A stretch of DNA of 64,000 nucleotides from positions 682,001-746,000 of the forward strand of contig NZ_LT635480.1 in NCBI RefSeq assembly GCF_900120375.1, in the 5' to 3' direction. The notes below the pieces were generated by a model. It did not search any database. It saw only the letters and a list, made by a program, of their open reading frames with translations, and had not been told where the DNA came from. Origin of the DNA: Ndongobacter massiliensis. Its GTDB lineage: Bacteria; Bacillota; Clostridia; Tissierellales; Peptoniphilaceae. Every line of letters starts with the position of its first letter. Position 1 is the first letter of the stretch. Below are positions 40,914 through 48,214 of the stretch, in pieces. Both the position numbers and the translations under genes were made by a program.

Positions 40914-42086
40914 TCACTTCTCCTGGTATTTATCAACACAGTAGCTGAGATCGGAGTAGTCATAGCCCGGATTTTTGGTCTCAATAAACTTCGCGTAAAT
41001 TTCATCCGCGTTTTCTGCCGTAACTAAAGTGGTTTTGCTGTAGATTAAGCGCTCTGCCGGATCCATCTTTTCCGGATCGAGAATGCCAAGAGCTGCCTGC
41101 AAGGAATACGCTGCGCCATATCCACCAATGCAGAAACCATCATTAGCGTTGGTAATGACCAAATCACCATTCTTTACCGCAGTAAGTGCCGCTTCAATGC
41201 CGTCACATCCGCTGACCTTGACTGCACCATTCTTCCCCGCGTTTTTCAGTGCTTCAATAGCTCCGAGTGCCATCGTATCGTTTGCAGAAAAAACGCCCTT
41301 AAGATCCGGATAGTTTACAATCCAGTTCTCCGTCAACGCCATGGCATCCGATTGACTCCAGCTTGCTGTTTGGCTGTCCACTACTTCGATGTCGGGATAG
41401 TCTTTCAACGCCTCTTCAAATGCCTTGTGACGGTTTGCTGCAGAGTCATCACCCAGCAACCCTTGAAGCTCCACTACCTGTCCTTTGCCGCCGATGGATT
41501 CAAACAGCGCCTTCGCGGTCGCTTTTCCAATGGTGATGTCATCCAACGCCAGAGATGTCACAAAGTGTGGGAAATCCTTTGGATACAAGCCGTCAGCACG
41601 ATGGAAAAGAATGGCCACATAAACACCTGCTTCCTCACAGGTTTCAGCAATGTTGACCGTATTGGCGGTCGAAGAAGGATCGACCACAAAGCAGGCTTTA
41701 TCGCCATACTGTGCGATGTAATCCTTGATCCCCTGCAATTGCTTGTTGTCATCGCTTTCACAAGTCAGAATATCAGATTGCACACCATAGGCCTTCGCTG
41801 CAAGCTGCGCACCTAATGCTTCCTGTGCCCAGAATTCGTTATCCATGGAGTGAATACAAATTGCAAGATGATACTCCGACGGATCCACGCCTTCCGGAAT
41901 CAGTTTCTTGATTGCCTCGTCGACCGTGCCTGAGACTTCCTTTGCCGCTTCTTCCGAAGCAGAAGATGCGGAATCAAGCGATTCTGAAGTCTCTTTTGAC
42001 GCCTCTTGCCCCCCATTGTCTCCACACGCGGTTAAACCGATAACCATTACAAGCGCCATAACCAAAGATAGTATTTTTTTTCTCAT
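40914..42086 (-). CDS. Sugar ABC transporter substrate-binding lipoprotein
   Basis: A 390-residue extracellular binding protein of the type I (RbsB-like) periplasmic-binding fold. The signal peptide ends in the lipobox LTAC with lipidated Cys at residue 21, followed by a Ser/Glu-rich linker to about residue 60. The mature part contains HLAICIHSMDNEFWAQEALG, FSANDTMALGAIEALKNAG and CDGIEAALTAVKNGD, typical of sugar binding proteins. I chose ATG 42086 because it gives a normal signal peptide; ATG 42104 would add six charged residues. It is the first gene of the operon, 28 bases or more after the -10 box. Confidence 0.92.
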   Translation of the reverse strand: MRKKILSLVMALVMVIGLTACGDNGGQEASKETSESLDSASSASEEAAKEVSGTVDEAIKKLIPEGVDPSEYHLAICIHSMDNEFWAQEALGAQLAAKAYGVQSDILTCESDDNKQLQGIKDYIAQYGDKACFVVDPSSTANTVNIAETCEEAGVYVAILFHRADGLYPKDFPHFVTSLALDDITIGKATAKALFESIGGKGQVVELQGLLGDDSAANRHKAFEEALKDYPDIEVVDSQTASWSQSDAMALTENWIVNYPDLKGVFSANDTMALGAIEALKNAGKNGAVKVSGCDGIEAALTAVKNGDLVITNANDGFCIGGYGAAYSLQAALGILDPEKMDPAERLIYSKTTLVTAENADEIYAKFIETKNPGYDYSDLSYCVDKYQEK

Positions 42087-42142
42087 ATCTCCCTCTTTTC
42101 GCATCTCTTGAACAGAGCCTGCTTAAAATTTTGAACAAATAT

Positions 42143-42171
42143 ATATTAAATCAATTAATTCATTATGTCAA
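42143..42171 (-). promoter_or_regulatory. Promoter of the carbohydrate operon, flanked by direct repeats
   Basis: On the minus strand TTGACA (42166-42171), a 17-base spacer and TAATAT (42143-42148). The sequence AAATTTTGAA (plus strand) occurs at 42126-42135 and 42173-42182, on either side of the promoter, and could be a binding site for the ROK regulator encoded at the operon end. Confidence 0.85.
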
Positions 42172-42260
42172 TAAATTTTGAAATCGTTTTTCAAAGAAAA
42201 TTGATTTTAGAAGTGAATGCTACATAGGGCTCATTATTGCCAAGTGACGCTCATCCTCTT

Positions 42261-42782
42261 TTATTCTTCTCCCGTCAAAATAGAAAGAATTTCTTCAATC
42301 ACCTTCTTCTCCTCTCGGTTGGATTCATTAACATCGATCATTGTTACCTTTGGATGGCGCACAATTTCCGGCCAGTATAATTCCGCCGGCGCCTGCAAAA
42401 CACCCAAAGTTGGAATTGCACCGTCGAGTAATTGCAGAATTGCGGCATGAAATGCGGCGGCATAAGATTCATGGGGCCCTAATTCATCCATAACCAGTAA
42501 CGAGGCGCCGGCGGATCGATTAAGAAGATCGCCGACCAAACGGTTAAACCGCTCACCAGTTTGCTCGTCAAATTGTCCGCAGACGAAGAGGAGATTGTGT
42601 GCACTGGGAAAAAACGCTTCCCCCCAGGCACAGAAATGGACAGAGTAGCAATCGCGCAGATAGTCGCTTGTTTTAACGGTTTGAAAGCCACCCACGCAAC
42701 CGGAATATTGGGCAAGTATTTTTTTCAAAAGGGCGGATTTTCCGACGTGCTTTTTCCCGGTCAAGAATACATGGCGAACCAT
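42261..42782 (-). CDS. THEP1-like nucleoside-triphosphatase
   Basis: A 173-residue P-loop NTPase. Walker A is FLTGKKHVGKSALL (G9 to S16) and Walker B is SLLVMDELGPHE, whose DE-G-P-x-E form is typical of the THEP1/NTPase_1 family; CVGGFQTVKTSD also fits. THEP1 proteins hydrolyse NTPs with an unknown biological role. Here the gene is the last of a Mo/W-type cluster, one base after the moeA-like stop, so a role like MobB in cofactor nucleotide handling is possible but is my inference. ATG 42782 places Walker A at the usual position; ATG 42800 would add six residues and overlap the upstream gene. Confidence 0.8.
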   Translation of the reverse strand: MVRHVFLTGKKHVGKSALLKKILAQYSGCVGGFQTVKTSDYLRDCYSVHFCAWGEAFFPSAHNLLFVCGQFDEQTGERFNRLVGDLLNRSAGASLLVMDELGPHESYAAAFHAAILQLLDGAIPTLGVLQAPAELYWPEIVRHPKVTMIDVNESNREEKKVIEEILSILTGEE

Positions 42783-42783
42783 T

Positions 42784-43974
42784 TCAAAACTCGCTTTCAT
42801 CCCGCAAAAGCGTAACATCAATGATTTCACCGGGATTTTTGACCGCTGTGCCGAGTTCGGTAATGTAAAAGGCACCGGCGCCCAAGCTGTCCGCCATGCT
42901 CCCGCCTTTCCAAGGCTTTTGCTTGACTTGATAGCCCTCCTCGCTGCGCATGACATCCATTAAACATAAGATTTCCATGGAGGGCGGTGCAGCAATTTCA
43001 TGGGTCAAAACGCCGGAAATGACTTGTCTTTTTGGCATGGGAATGTGGAGCAGACGATTGACAAGGGCTCGAATACACCAATCCATGCCGTAGAGCATGG
43101 CTACCGGAGGTCCCGGAATATTGATGACCGGCTTATTGTCGATAATCGCTACACACATGGGCTTTCCTGGGGCAGCCGCGACCCAGTGAAATAAAGCAGC
43201 GCCACGCTCCTCTAAAATGCGCGCATTGTAATCTTCTTCCCCTTTTGACGAGCCACCGCTTAGAATGACAATATCTGCGTCACAAAGGGCGCGCTCCAAG
43301 ACGGCATTCAGATCCTCTTTCCAATCCTTGGTAATGGGATAGAGCAAAGGCTCCGCCCCCATTTCGAACAGCATATGCTTCACCAGTATGCTGTTGCTGT
43401 CGATGTTTTTTCCACGCGATACTTTTTCCCCATGTGCCACGAGCTCACTTCCCGTTGGAAGAAAAGCGACCTTCGGTTTTTTATATACTTCCACCTCGGT
43501 AATCCCGCCCATCGCCAAACATGCCAGATCAAAAGAGCGCAGAAGTCGATTCTTTCGCCCCACCGTTTCACCCGGATGAATCGTACTGCCGCGGGGACGA
43601 ATATTCATACCGGATTTTACGCATACATCCGGGAATATTGTTAATTTCCCCTCGGGAGAAATTAACACGGACTCAATGGGAATCACGGCATCAAAGGCAT
43701 CATCAAAATCATCCCCGGTATCGGCACGGCAAAAGTCTATCCCAAGCTGCCAGGAAGAGGTGTCCGGAATTCCATGTTCAAAGCGCGCGGAAATGACGGC
43801 AACTCCGTCCATGGCAGAGGCGCGCACGACGGGAATTGCATAAAGCGCTTCAACCTTTTTGGCAAGTACACGATGGAAGGCACCATCCAGGGCGACAACT
43901 TCCGTTTTTGCTTCCGGTTGCCACTGTGAAAATAAGGTTCTTAATACCGTCTCTCTTGTCGGTAGCTGCTGCAT
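42784..43974 (-). CDS. MoeA-like molybdopterin molybdotransferase
   Basis: MoeA inserts molybdate (or tungstate) into adenylated molybdopterin. This 396-residue protein has VRASAMDGVAV in domain I, FDAVIPIESV, FLPTGSELVAHGEKVSRGKN, the MoCF-binding segment VILSGGSSKGEEDY (usually GGTSxGxxD) and VINIPGPPVAMLYG. The start at 43974 follows AGGGGGTGTAAT. It lies one base after the methyltransferase stop and overlaps nothing. In Firmicutes such diverged MoeA copies often belong to molybdenum-hydroxylase clusters. Other molybdopterin genes (moaABCDE, mogA) are not in this window. Confidence 0.87.
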   Translation of the reverse strand: MQQLPTRETVLRTLFSQWQPEAKTEVVALDGAFHRVLAKKVEALYAIPVVRASAMDGVAVISARFEHGIPDTSSWQLGIDFCRADTGDDFDDAFDAVIPIESVLISPEGKLTIFPDVCVKSGMNIRPRGSTIHPGETVGRKNRLLRSFDLACLAMGGITEVEVYKKPKVAFLPTGSELVAHGEKVSRGKNIDSNSILVKHMLFEMGAEPLLYPITKDWKEDLNAVLERALCDADIVILSGGSSKGEEDYNARILEERGAALFHWVAAAPGKPMCVAIIDNKPVINIPGPPVAMLYGMDWCIRALVNRLLHIPMPKRQVISGVLTHEIAAPPSMEILCLMDVMRSEEGYQVKQKPWKGGSMADSLGAGAFYITELGTAVKNPGEIIDVTLLRDESEF

Positions 43975-43975
43975 A

Positions 43976-44908
43976 TTACACCCCCTGCCCCATCGAACGG
44001 TAGTCCGGGCGCTCCACTTTTTGCCGGACATCCCACAATACTCTGCCGTAGGACGCATCGGTAACTTCCCGGATCATCCCCTCCTCATTTACATGTTCTT
44101 TTAGCCAGCGTTCAATTAGCTTTGCATTCGATCGCGTTTGCTCTTGTGCGGGCAGCATATGCTCCATCATGAAATCGACATATTCCTCATCCGGGGAGAT
44201 CTGGCGCTCCTGATGCCGTGTTTCATAAGTGGTTTCCGGCGCATAGCCCATTAAAAACAAGACGTTGAAAAGCGAGTAAAACCAGCGACCGGTCCAGGAC
44301 GGCGACACGGCGCGTCCAAATACCTCTTTCATGATTTGTTCGCGCAGAAAATTGCGTCCGCTTAAATGCGTGATGTGACAGCACCAGCCGCGGCTCATTG
44401 CGATGCATTTCATCAATCCGTTCATACCGTGGATGGCGGGAGTCATCGAGCTGAAAACGACATCGAAGGCTTGCTCGTAGCCCTCTTTTTTCACATCAAA
44501 GGTCTGAAAATCCGCAGTGCGAAGAATCGCATTATGCAGCCCCTTCTCTTGAATATGTTCCCTTCCGTGCGCAATCATTTTTTCAGAAATATCCAAACCG
44601 ACGACATGATGTACCTGTTTTGCAAAAGCCGCTACAAAGCGGCCCGGACCGCATCCGATATCGATAATATTGAAGGTCGGCTGCAACAGCCCCCGATTGG
44701 ACAGATACGTGACAGCGCTAGTGACGCGTTCATCCCCCTTGCGGTGATTCTCACGTTCTTTTTTCCAAAATTCGGCGCGCCGATTCCACATAGCCGCCGA
44801 GTGATCGGGTGCATTTGTTGGTCGTTCTTCCTGAAGGGAAATAAAATAGGCCAAATCTTTGGCATTGGGGCCATTTTGCAGGAATGTTGGTATGGCTGAT
44901 TTTTGCAT
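43976..44908 (-). CDS. Class I SAM-dependent methyltransferase
   Basis: A 310-residue protein with a Rossmann methyltransferase core: motif I FNIIDIGCGPGRFVAAFA (about residues 79-96), the acidic end of strand 2 in VVGLDISEKMI, then ILRTADFQTFD and the strand 4 region AFDVVFSSMTPAIHG. About 75 residues precede the core. The substrate is unknown. It sits between the ATPase gene of the metal-type importer (15 bases away) and the moeA-like gene (one base away), so it is almost certainly cotranscribed with them. That links it to metal uptake or cofactor chemistry by context only. Confidence 0.85.
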   Translation of the reverse strand: MQKSAIPTFLQNGPNAKDLAYFISLQEERPTNAPDHSAAMWNRRAEFWKKERENHRKGDERVTSAVTYLSNRGLLQPTFNIIDIGCGPGRFVAAFAKQVHHVVGLDISEKMIAHGREHIQEKGLHNAILRTADFQTFDVKKEGYEQAFDVVFSSMTPAIHGMNGLMKCIAMSRGWCCHITHLSGRNFLREQIMKEVFGRAVSPSWTGRWFYSLFNVLFLMGYAPETTYETRHQERQISPDEEYVDFMMEHMLPAQEQTRSNAKLIERWLKEHVNEEGMIREVTDASYGRVLWDVRQKVERPDYRSMGQGV

Positions 44909-44923
44909 GGGTTCCACCACTTT

Positions 44924-45730
44924 CTATTGCGTATTGGCTGGATGTCGAAGCTCTTTGACCGGCAGACAGATGGTGCGCTCGGCTCCATACCGATCGTGAA
45001 GCGTTATGACATCCATTTCTATATCATAGACAGACTGCAGATTTTCCGGCGTAATCACGGCTTTTGGCGAACCGAATCCCGCCACTTGCCCCGATTTCAT
45101 CAGGAGCACTTTACTGCCTACGGAAAAGGGATGCTCCGGGCTATGCGTCGACATGACAATACAGTACCCTTGCCCCGCCAGTTCCAAAATCACTTTCATG
45201 AGCAGTTGATGATTGGCGTAATCCAGGTTTGCCGCCGGTTCGTCCATGACAAACACTTTAGCGGATTGGCAAATCGCACGGGCAATCAAAATCAACTGTC
45301 GCTGTCCCCCACTGAGCGTCGTATATTTTTTATTGGCCAGATCCAGTGCATTGACCTTCTCCAAGGCGGCAAAGGCGGCTTCCCGGTCAATTTTTTTCGG
45401 CGTGTCAAAAGCGGAAAAATGGGATGCGCGTCCCATCACGACGACATCCAAGACCGTGTAGGCAAAAATGGGGGAATGATATTGCGGAATGTAAGCGATC
45501 AGGTTAGCTAATTCTTTTGGACGCAGATTTCTGGTATCCCGACCGTCGATGTATATGCTGCCTTTCGTGACCGGAATGGAGCCGAGTAGGAGTCGAAAAA
45601 GGGTTGTTTTTCCACAGCCGTTCGGTCCCACGAGGCAGAGTACATCGCCACGATCTGCATGGCAACTCACACCTTTAACGATATCCCCTTTTCCGTATCC
45701 GCCATGGACATCCTTGATCTCTAAAAGCAT
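44924..45730 (-). CDS. ABC transporter ATPase, FecE/BtuD/MolC type
   Basis: A 268-residue ATPase: Walker A GPNGCGKTT (residues 35-43), Q-loop in AYIPQYHS, signature TLSGGQRQLILIARA, Walker B VFVMDEPAANLD and the switch His in MSTHSPEH. This is the type II importer ATPase class used for cobalamin, iron chelates and, in the MolBC system of Haemophilus, molybdate/tungstate. Its start overlaps the permease stop (ATGA). The cargo is inferred as Mo/W from the adjacent moeA-like and ModE-domain genes. Confidence 0.92.
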   Translation of the reverse strand: MLLEIKDVHGGYGKGDIVKGVSCHADRGDVLCLVGPNGCGKTTLFRLLLGSIPVTKGSIYIDGRDTRNLRPKELANLIAYIPQYHSPIFAYTVLDVVVMGRASHFSAFDTPKKIDREAAFAALEKVNALDLANKKYTTLSGGQRQLILIARAICQSAKVFVMDEPAANLDYANHQLLMKVILELAGQGYCIVMSTHSPEHPFSVGSKVLLMKSGQVAGFGSPKAVITPENLQSVYDIEMDVITLHDRYGAERTICLPVKELRHPANTQ

Positions 45731-46773
45731 CAGGCGCGCTCCTTTCGCTTGATGATGAGGTAGAGAAAGAATGGAGCGCCCATAATGCTCGTGACAACGC
45801 CGATGGGCAGTTCCATTGAGAGGATCGAGCGTGCGATATCATCCATCAAAACTAAGTAGCCGGCGCCCAACATCGCACTGGCGGGAATTAAACGGCCGTA
45901 GTCGACCCCGACTAAGGAGCGTGCCAGGTGCGGGACCATCAAACCCACCCATCCGATCAAGCCGCCAAGGCAGACGGAAGCGGCACTCAAGAGCGTAGCG
46001 GCTGCGATAAACAATAAGCGATAGCCTCGTATATTGATTCCTAAACTTTTCGCTTCTTCTTCCTCCAAGGTTAGGAGATTGAGTTGCCAGCGAAACAGCA
46101 ACATGATACTTAAGCCGAGGAGCATAGGCACAAGGCTCCATTGAAAGGACTCCATCGTCGTTTTCGTCAGGCTTCCCATCAGCCAAAACGTTATTTGCTG
46201 CAAAATATCATTCGGATCGGCAATGTATTTGATCATGGTAACGCCCGCATTACAAAGGGACATAATCATAGAACCGGTAAGCACCAAACTGAGCGTATGC
46301 GAATGCGCTGATTTTCGGCTGATAAAATACGAAGCGGAAACGGCGCTTGTGCCGCCGATAAAGGCCGCCAGTTGAATCGTCCAACTGGTGGCGCCGTTTA
46401 GAATGGCAAAGGCAGCACCAAGACTTGCCCCGGACGAAACGCCCAAAATATCGGGCGATACCAAGGGATTGCGAAACATGCCCTGAAACGCCGCTCCCGC
46501 CACGGACAAGGAAGCGCCGATGAATACGGCGGAAAGAATGCGCGGCAAACGGATGTTCCAAAATATGGTAATCGCTTGCGGCACTAATTCCCCCTTATAG
46601 CCGAATCGGGACAGAAAAGCTTGCATCACCTGCGCCGGCGACAGCGGATAATAGCCGATGTAAAAAGAAAACAGCATGAGGAGCAATAACAAAATCAACA
46701 TGCCCGTCATCAAGAGACGGTACCGGCGTCGCTGCGCGGCTTCCTTTTTTATTGCAATATGATTACGGTACAT
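45730..46773 (-). CDS. ABC transporter permease, FecCD/BtuC/MolB type
   Basis: A 347-residue permease with about ten hydrophobic segments. Family patterns are WNIRLPRILSAVFIGASLSV, GAAFQGMFRNPLVSPDILGV, and GGLIGWVGLMVPHLARSLVG followed by LPASAMLGAG-like RLIPASAMLGAGYLVLMDD. It should form a homodimer with two copies of the ATPase. The start at 46773 follows GGGGAATATT. It is divergent from the binding-protein gene across a 160-base control region. Confidence 0.93.
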   Translation of the reverse strand: MYRNHIAIKKEAAQRRRYRLLMTGMLILLLLLMLFSFYIGYYPLSPAQVMQAFLSRFGYKGELVPQAITIFWNIRLPRILSAVFIGASLSVAGAAFQGMFRNPLVSPDILGVSSGASLGAAFAILNGATSWTIQLAAFIGGTSAVSASYFISRKSAHSHTLSLVLTGSMIMSLCNAGVTMIKYIADPNDILQQITFWLMGSLTKTTMESFQWSLVPMLLGLSIMLLFRWQLNLLTLEEEEAKSLGINIRGYRLLFIAAATLLSAASVCLGGLIGWVGLMVPHLARSLVGVDYGRLIPASAMLGAGYLVLMDDIARSILSMELPIGVVTSIMGAPFFLYLIIKRKERA

Positions 46774-46792
46774 AATATTCCCCTGTTTTTTC

Positions 46793-46821
46793 TTGACGTT
46801 TTTTAATGTCCATGCTAAACT
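46793..46821 (+). promoter_or_regulatory. Promoter of the metal-type binding protein gene
   Basis: TTGACG (46793-46798), a 17-base spacer and TAAACT (46816-46821). It serves the plus-strand binding protein and the ModE-domain gene. I found no equally good promoter for the divergent permease operon. Confidence 0.75.
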
Positions 46822-46839
46822 TTCCTAGCGATATATTTT

Positions 46840-46858
46840 TAAAAGCAACTCGCTTTTA
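46840..46858. promoter_or_regulatory. Inverted repeat downstream of the promoter, possible operator
   Basis: TAAAAGC-AACTC-GCTTTTA, a perfect seven-base inverted repeat about 20 bases after the -10 box, preceded by AGCGATATAT. It may be a binding site for the ModE-type domain encoded in this cluster, or an mRNA hairpin near the 5' end. Confidence 0.45.
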
Positions 46859-46933
46859 GAAGCATATTGCAAGAACTCTGCTCTGTCAATCTTTTTCAAT
46901 GCCACCGCAGGGAAAAAAACAGAAAGGTGCATC

Positions 46934-48097
46934 ATGATGAAAAGCAACAAACGTTTGCTTGCTTTGCTTCTGGGTCTCGTAATGGCGGTGAACTTACTTG
47001 CCGGCTGCGGGCAGACGGCGAAACCCGCCGAGACACCAGCGCAGAGCACCGAACAAAGCAGTGAGTCGGTTGTTTCCGAGGAATCTGCGCAATCCGAAAA
47101 GGCAGAAACACCGTCCACGCGTGAGATTACGGACATGGCCGGACGAAAGGTAACCATTCCCGCCGCCGAACAAATTGAGTCCGCATACTCCACGAATCCC
47201 GTTTCGGCAATTTTCCTGTACATGGTCAATCCCGATAAACTCTTGGGCTGGAACTATGAGCTCAACGACATCGAGAAGTCCATTATTTTGGAAAAATACC
47301 ACGATCTCCCCAATTTCGGCATGGGTGATGCCGTCAACTATGAGGCGGTCATCGCCGCAAAGCCGACGATTGCCGTCCATTGCGCGAGTATCAAGGATTC
47401 CACGGCAGCCGATTGCGATGAACTGGAAGAAAAATTGGGAGTGCCGGTGATTGCCGTCGATAGCGATCTGAAGAATTCCGCCGCCGCATTCCGCTTTATG
47501 GGTGAGTTGCTCGGCGAAGAAGATCGCTGCGAGAAGCTTGCCGCCTATGCGGAAAAGACCTTTGCGGATATTGCAAAACTGGCCGATATTCCGGAAGAGG
47601 AACGGGTTCGCGTTTACTACGGCAACGGCGAAGATTCTCTCGAAACCGCCCCGAACGGCTCGAAGCACGCGCAAATCCTCGACGCAATCCATGCGATTAA
47701 TGTTGCCGATCTCGAAATGGGCGACGGTTCCCGCGTTCAAATCTCCGCCGAGCAACTCTTGGCATGGGATCCCGATGTCATCGTCGTCAACGGCGAACCC
47801 AAATCCAACATGAGCGGTAGCTCCGCTGCCGAAGCCATTTTGAACAATCCGGATTTTGAAAGCCTGAAAGCCGTTCAAGAAGGCAAGGTGTATGGAACGC
47901 CCAATGCCCCATTCAGCTGGGTGGATCGTCCGCCAGGACCGAATCGCCTCATCGGGATGCGTTGGTTCTCTGCTTTGATTTATCCGGATATTATCCAGTG
48001 CGACATCAAGGAAGAGGTCCATACCTTCTTTGATCTGTTTTATCACAGTGATCTCAATGAAGAGCAAATGGACCGTCTTCTTAAGGGAACTTTATAA
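46934..48097 (+). CDS. ABC transporter substrate-binding lipoprotein, metal/oxyanion class (BtuF/FepB/MolA fold)
   Basis: A 387-residue lipoprotein. The signal peptide ends in the lipobox LLAGC with Cys at residue 25, and a Ser/Glu-rich linker runs to about residue 62. REITDMAGRKVTIPAAEQIE starts the class III binding-protein fold, and LLAWDPDVIVVNGEPK and AVQEGKVYGTPNAPFSWVDR follow, ending with GPNRLIGMRWFSALIYP. This fold serves cobalamin, siderophore and molybdate/tungstate importers. It is encoded divergently from its permease/ATPase and followed by a terminator. Start ATG 46934 lies eight bases after AAAGG; ATG 46937 is an alternative. Confidence 0.9.
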   Translation: MMKSNKRLLALLLGLVMAVNLLAGCGQTAKPAETPAQSTEQSSESVVSEESAQSEKAETPSTREITDMAGRKVTIPAAEQIESAYSTNPVSAIFLYMVNPDKLLGWNYELNDIEKSIILEKYHDLPNFGMGDAVNYEAVIAAKPTIAVHCASIKDSTAADCDELEEKLGVPVIAVDSDLKNSAAAFRFMGELLGEEDRCEKLAAYAEKTFADIAKLADIPEEERVRVYYGNGEDSLETAPNGSKHAQILDAIHAINVADLEMGDGSRVQISAEQLLAWDPDVIVVNGEPKSNMSGSSAAEAILNNPDFESLKAVQEGKVYGTPNAPFSWVDRPPGPNRLIGMRWFSALIYPDIIQCDIKEEVHTFFDLFYHSDLNEEQMDRLLKGTL

Positions 48098-48104
48098 AGA
48101 AACG

Positions 48105-48138
48105 AGGAACGCCTGATCCTGCGGGCGTTCCTTTTTTC
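48105..48138 (+). terminator. Terminator after the binding protein gene
   Basis: GGAACGCC (48106-48113) pairs with GGCGTTCC (48124-48131), followed by six T. The downstream ModE-domain gene must be reached by read-through or its own promoter. Confidence 0.88.
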
Positions 48139-48214
48139 TTGAATTTCATTACCCGTCGTACTATATTGAACGCGTAATGCAAGCAGGATTCGAATGAAAA
48201 TCAGGAGGAAGGCA

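Noticed and set aside
46994-48067. 357-codon open frame on the minus strand opposite the binding lipoprotein gene
   Set aside because: It is a shadow of the plus-strand gene; no ribosome site, no family motif, His/Arg/Gly-rich composition typical of antisense frames.
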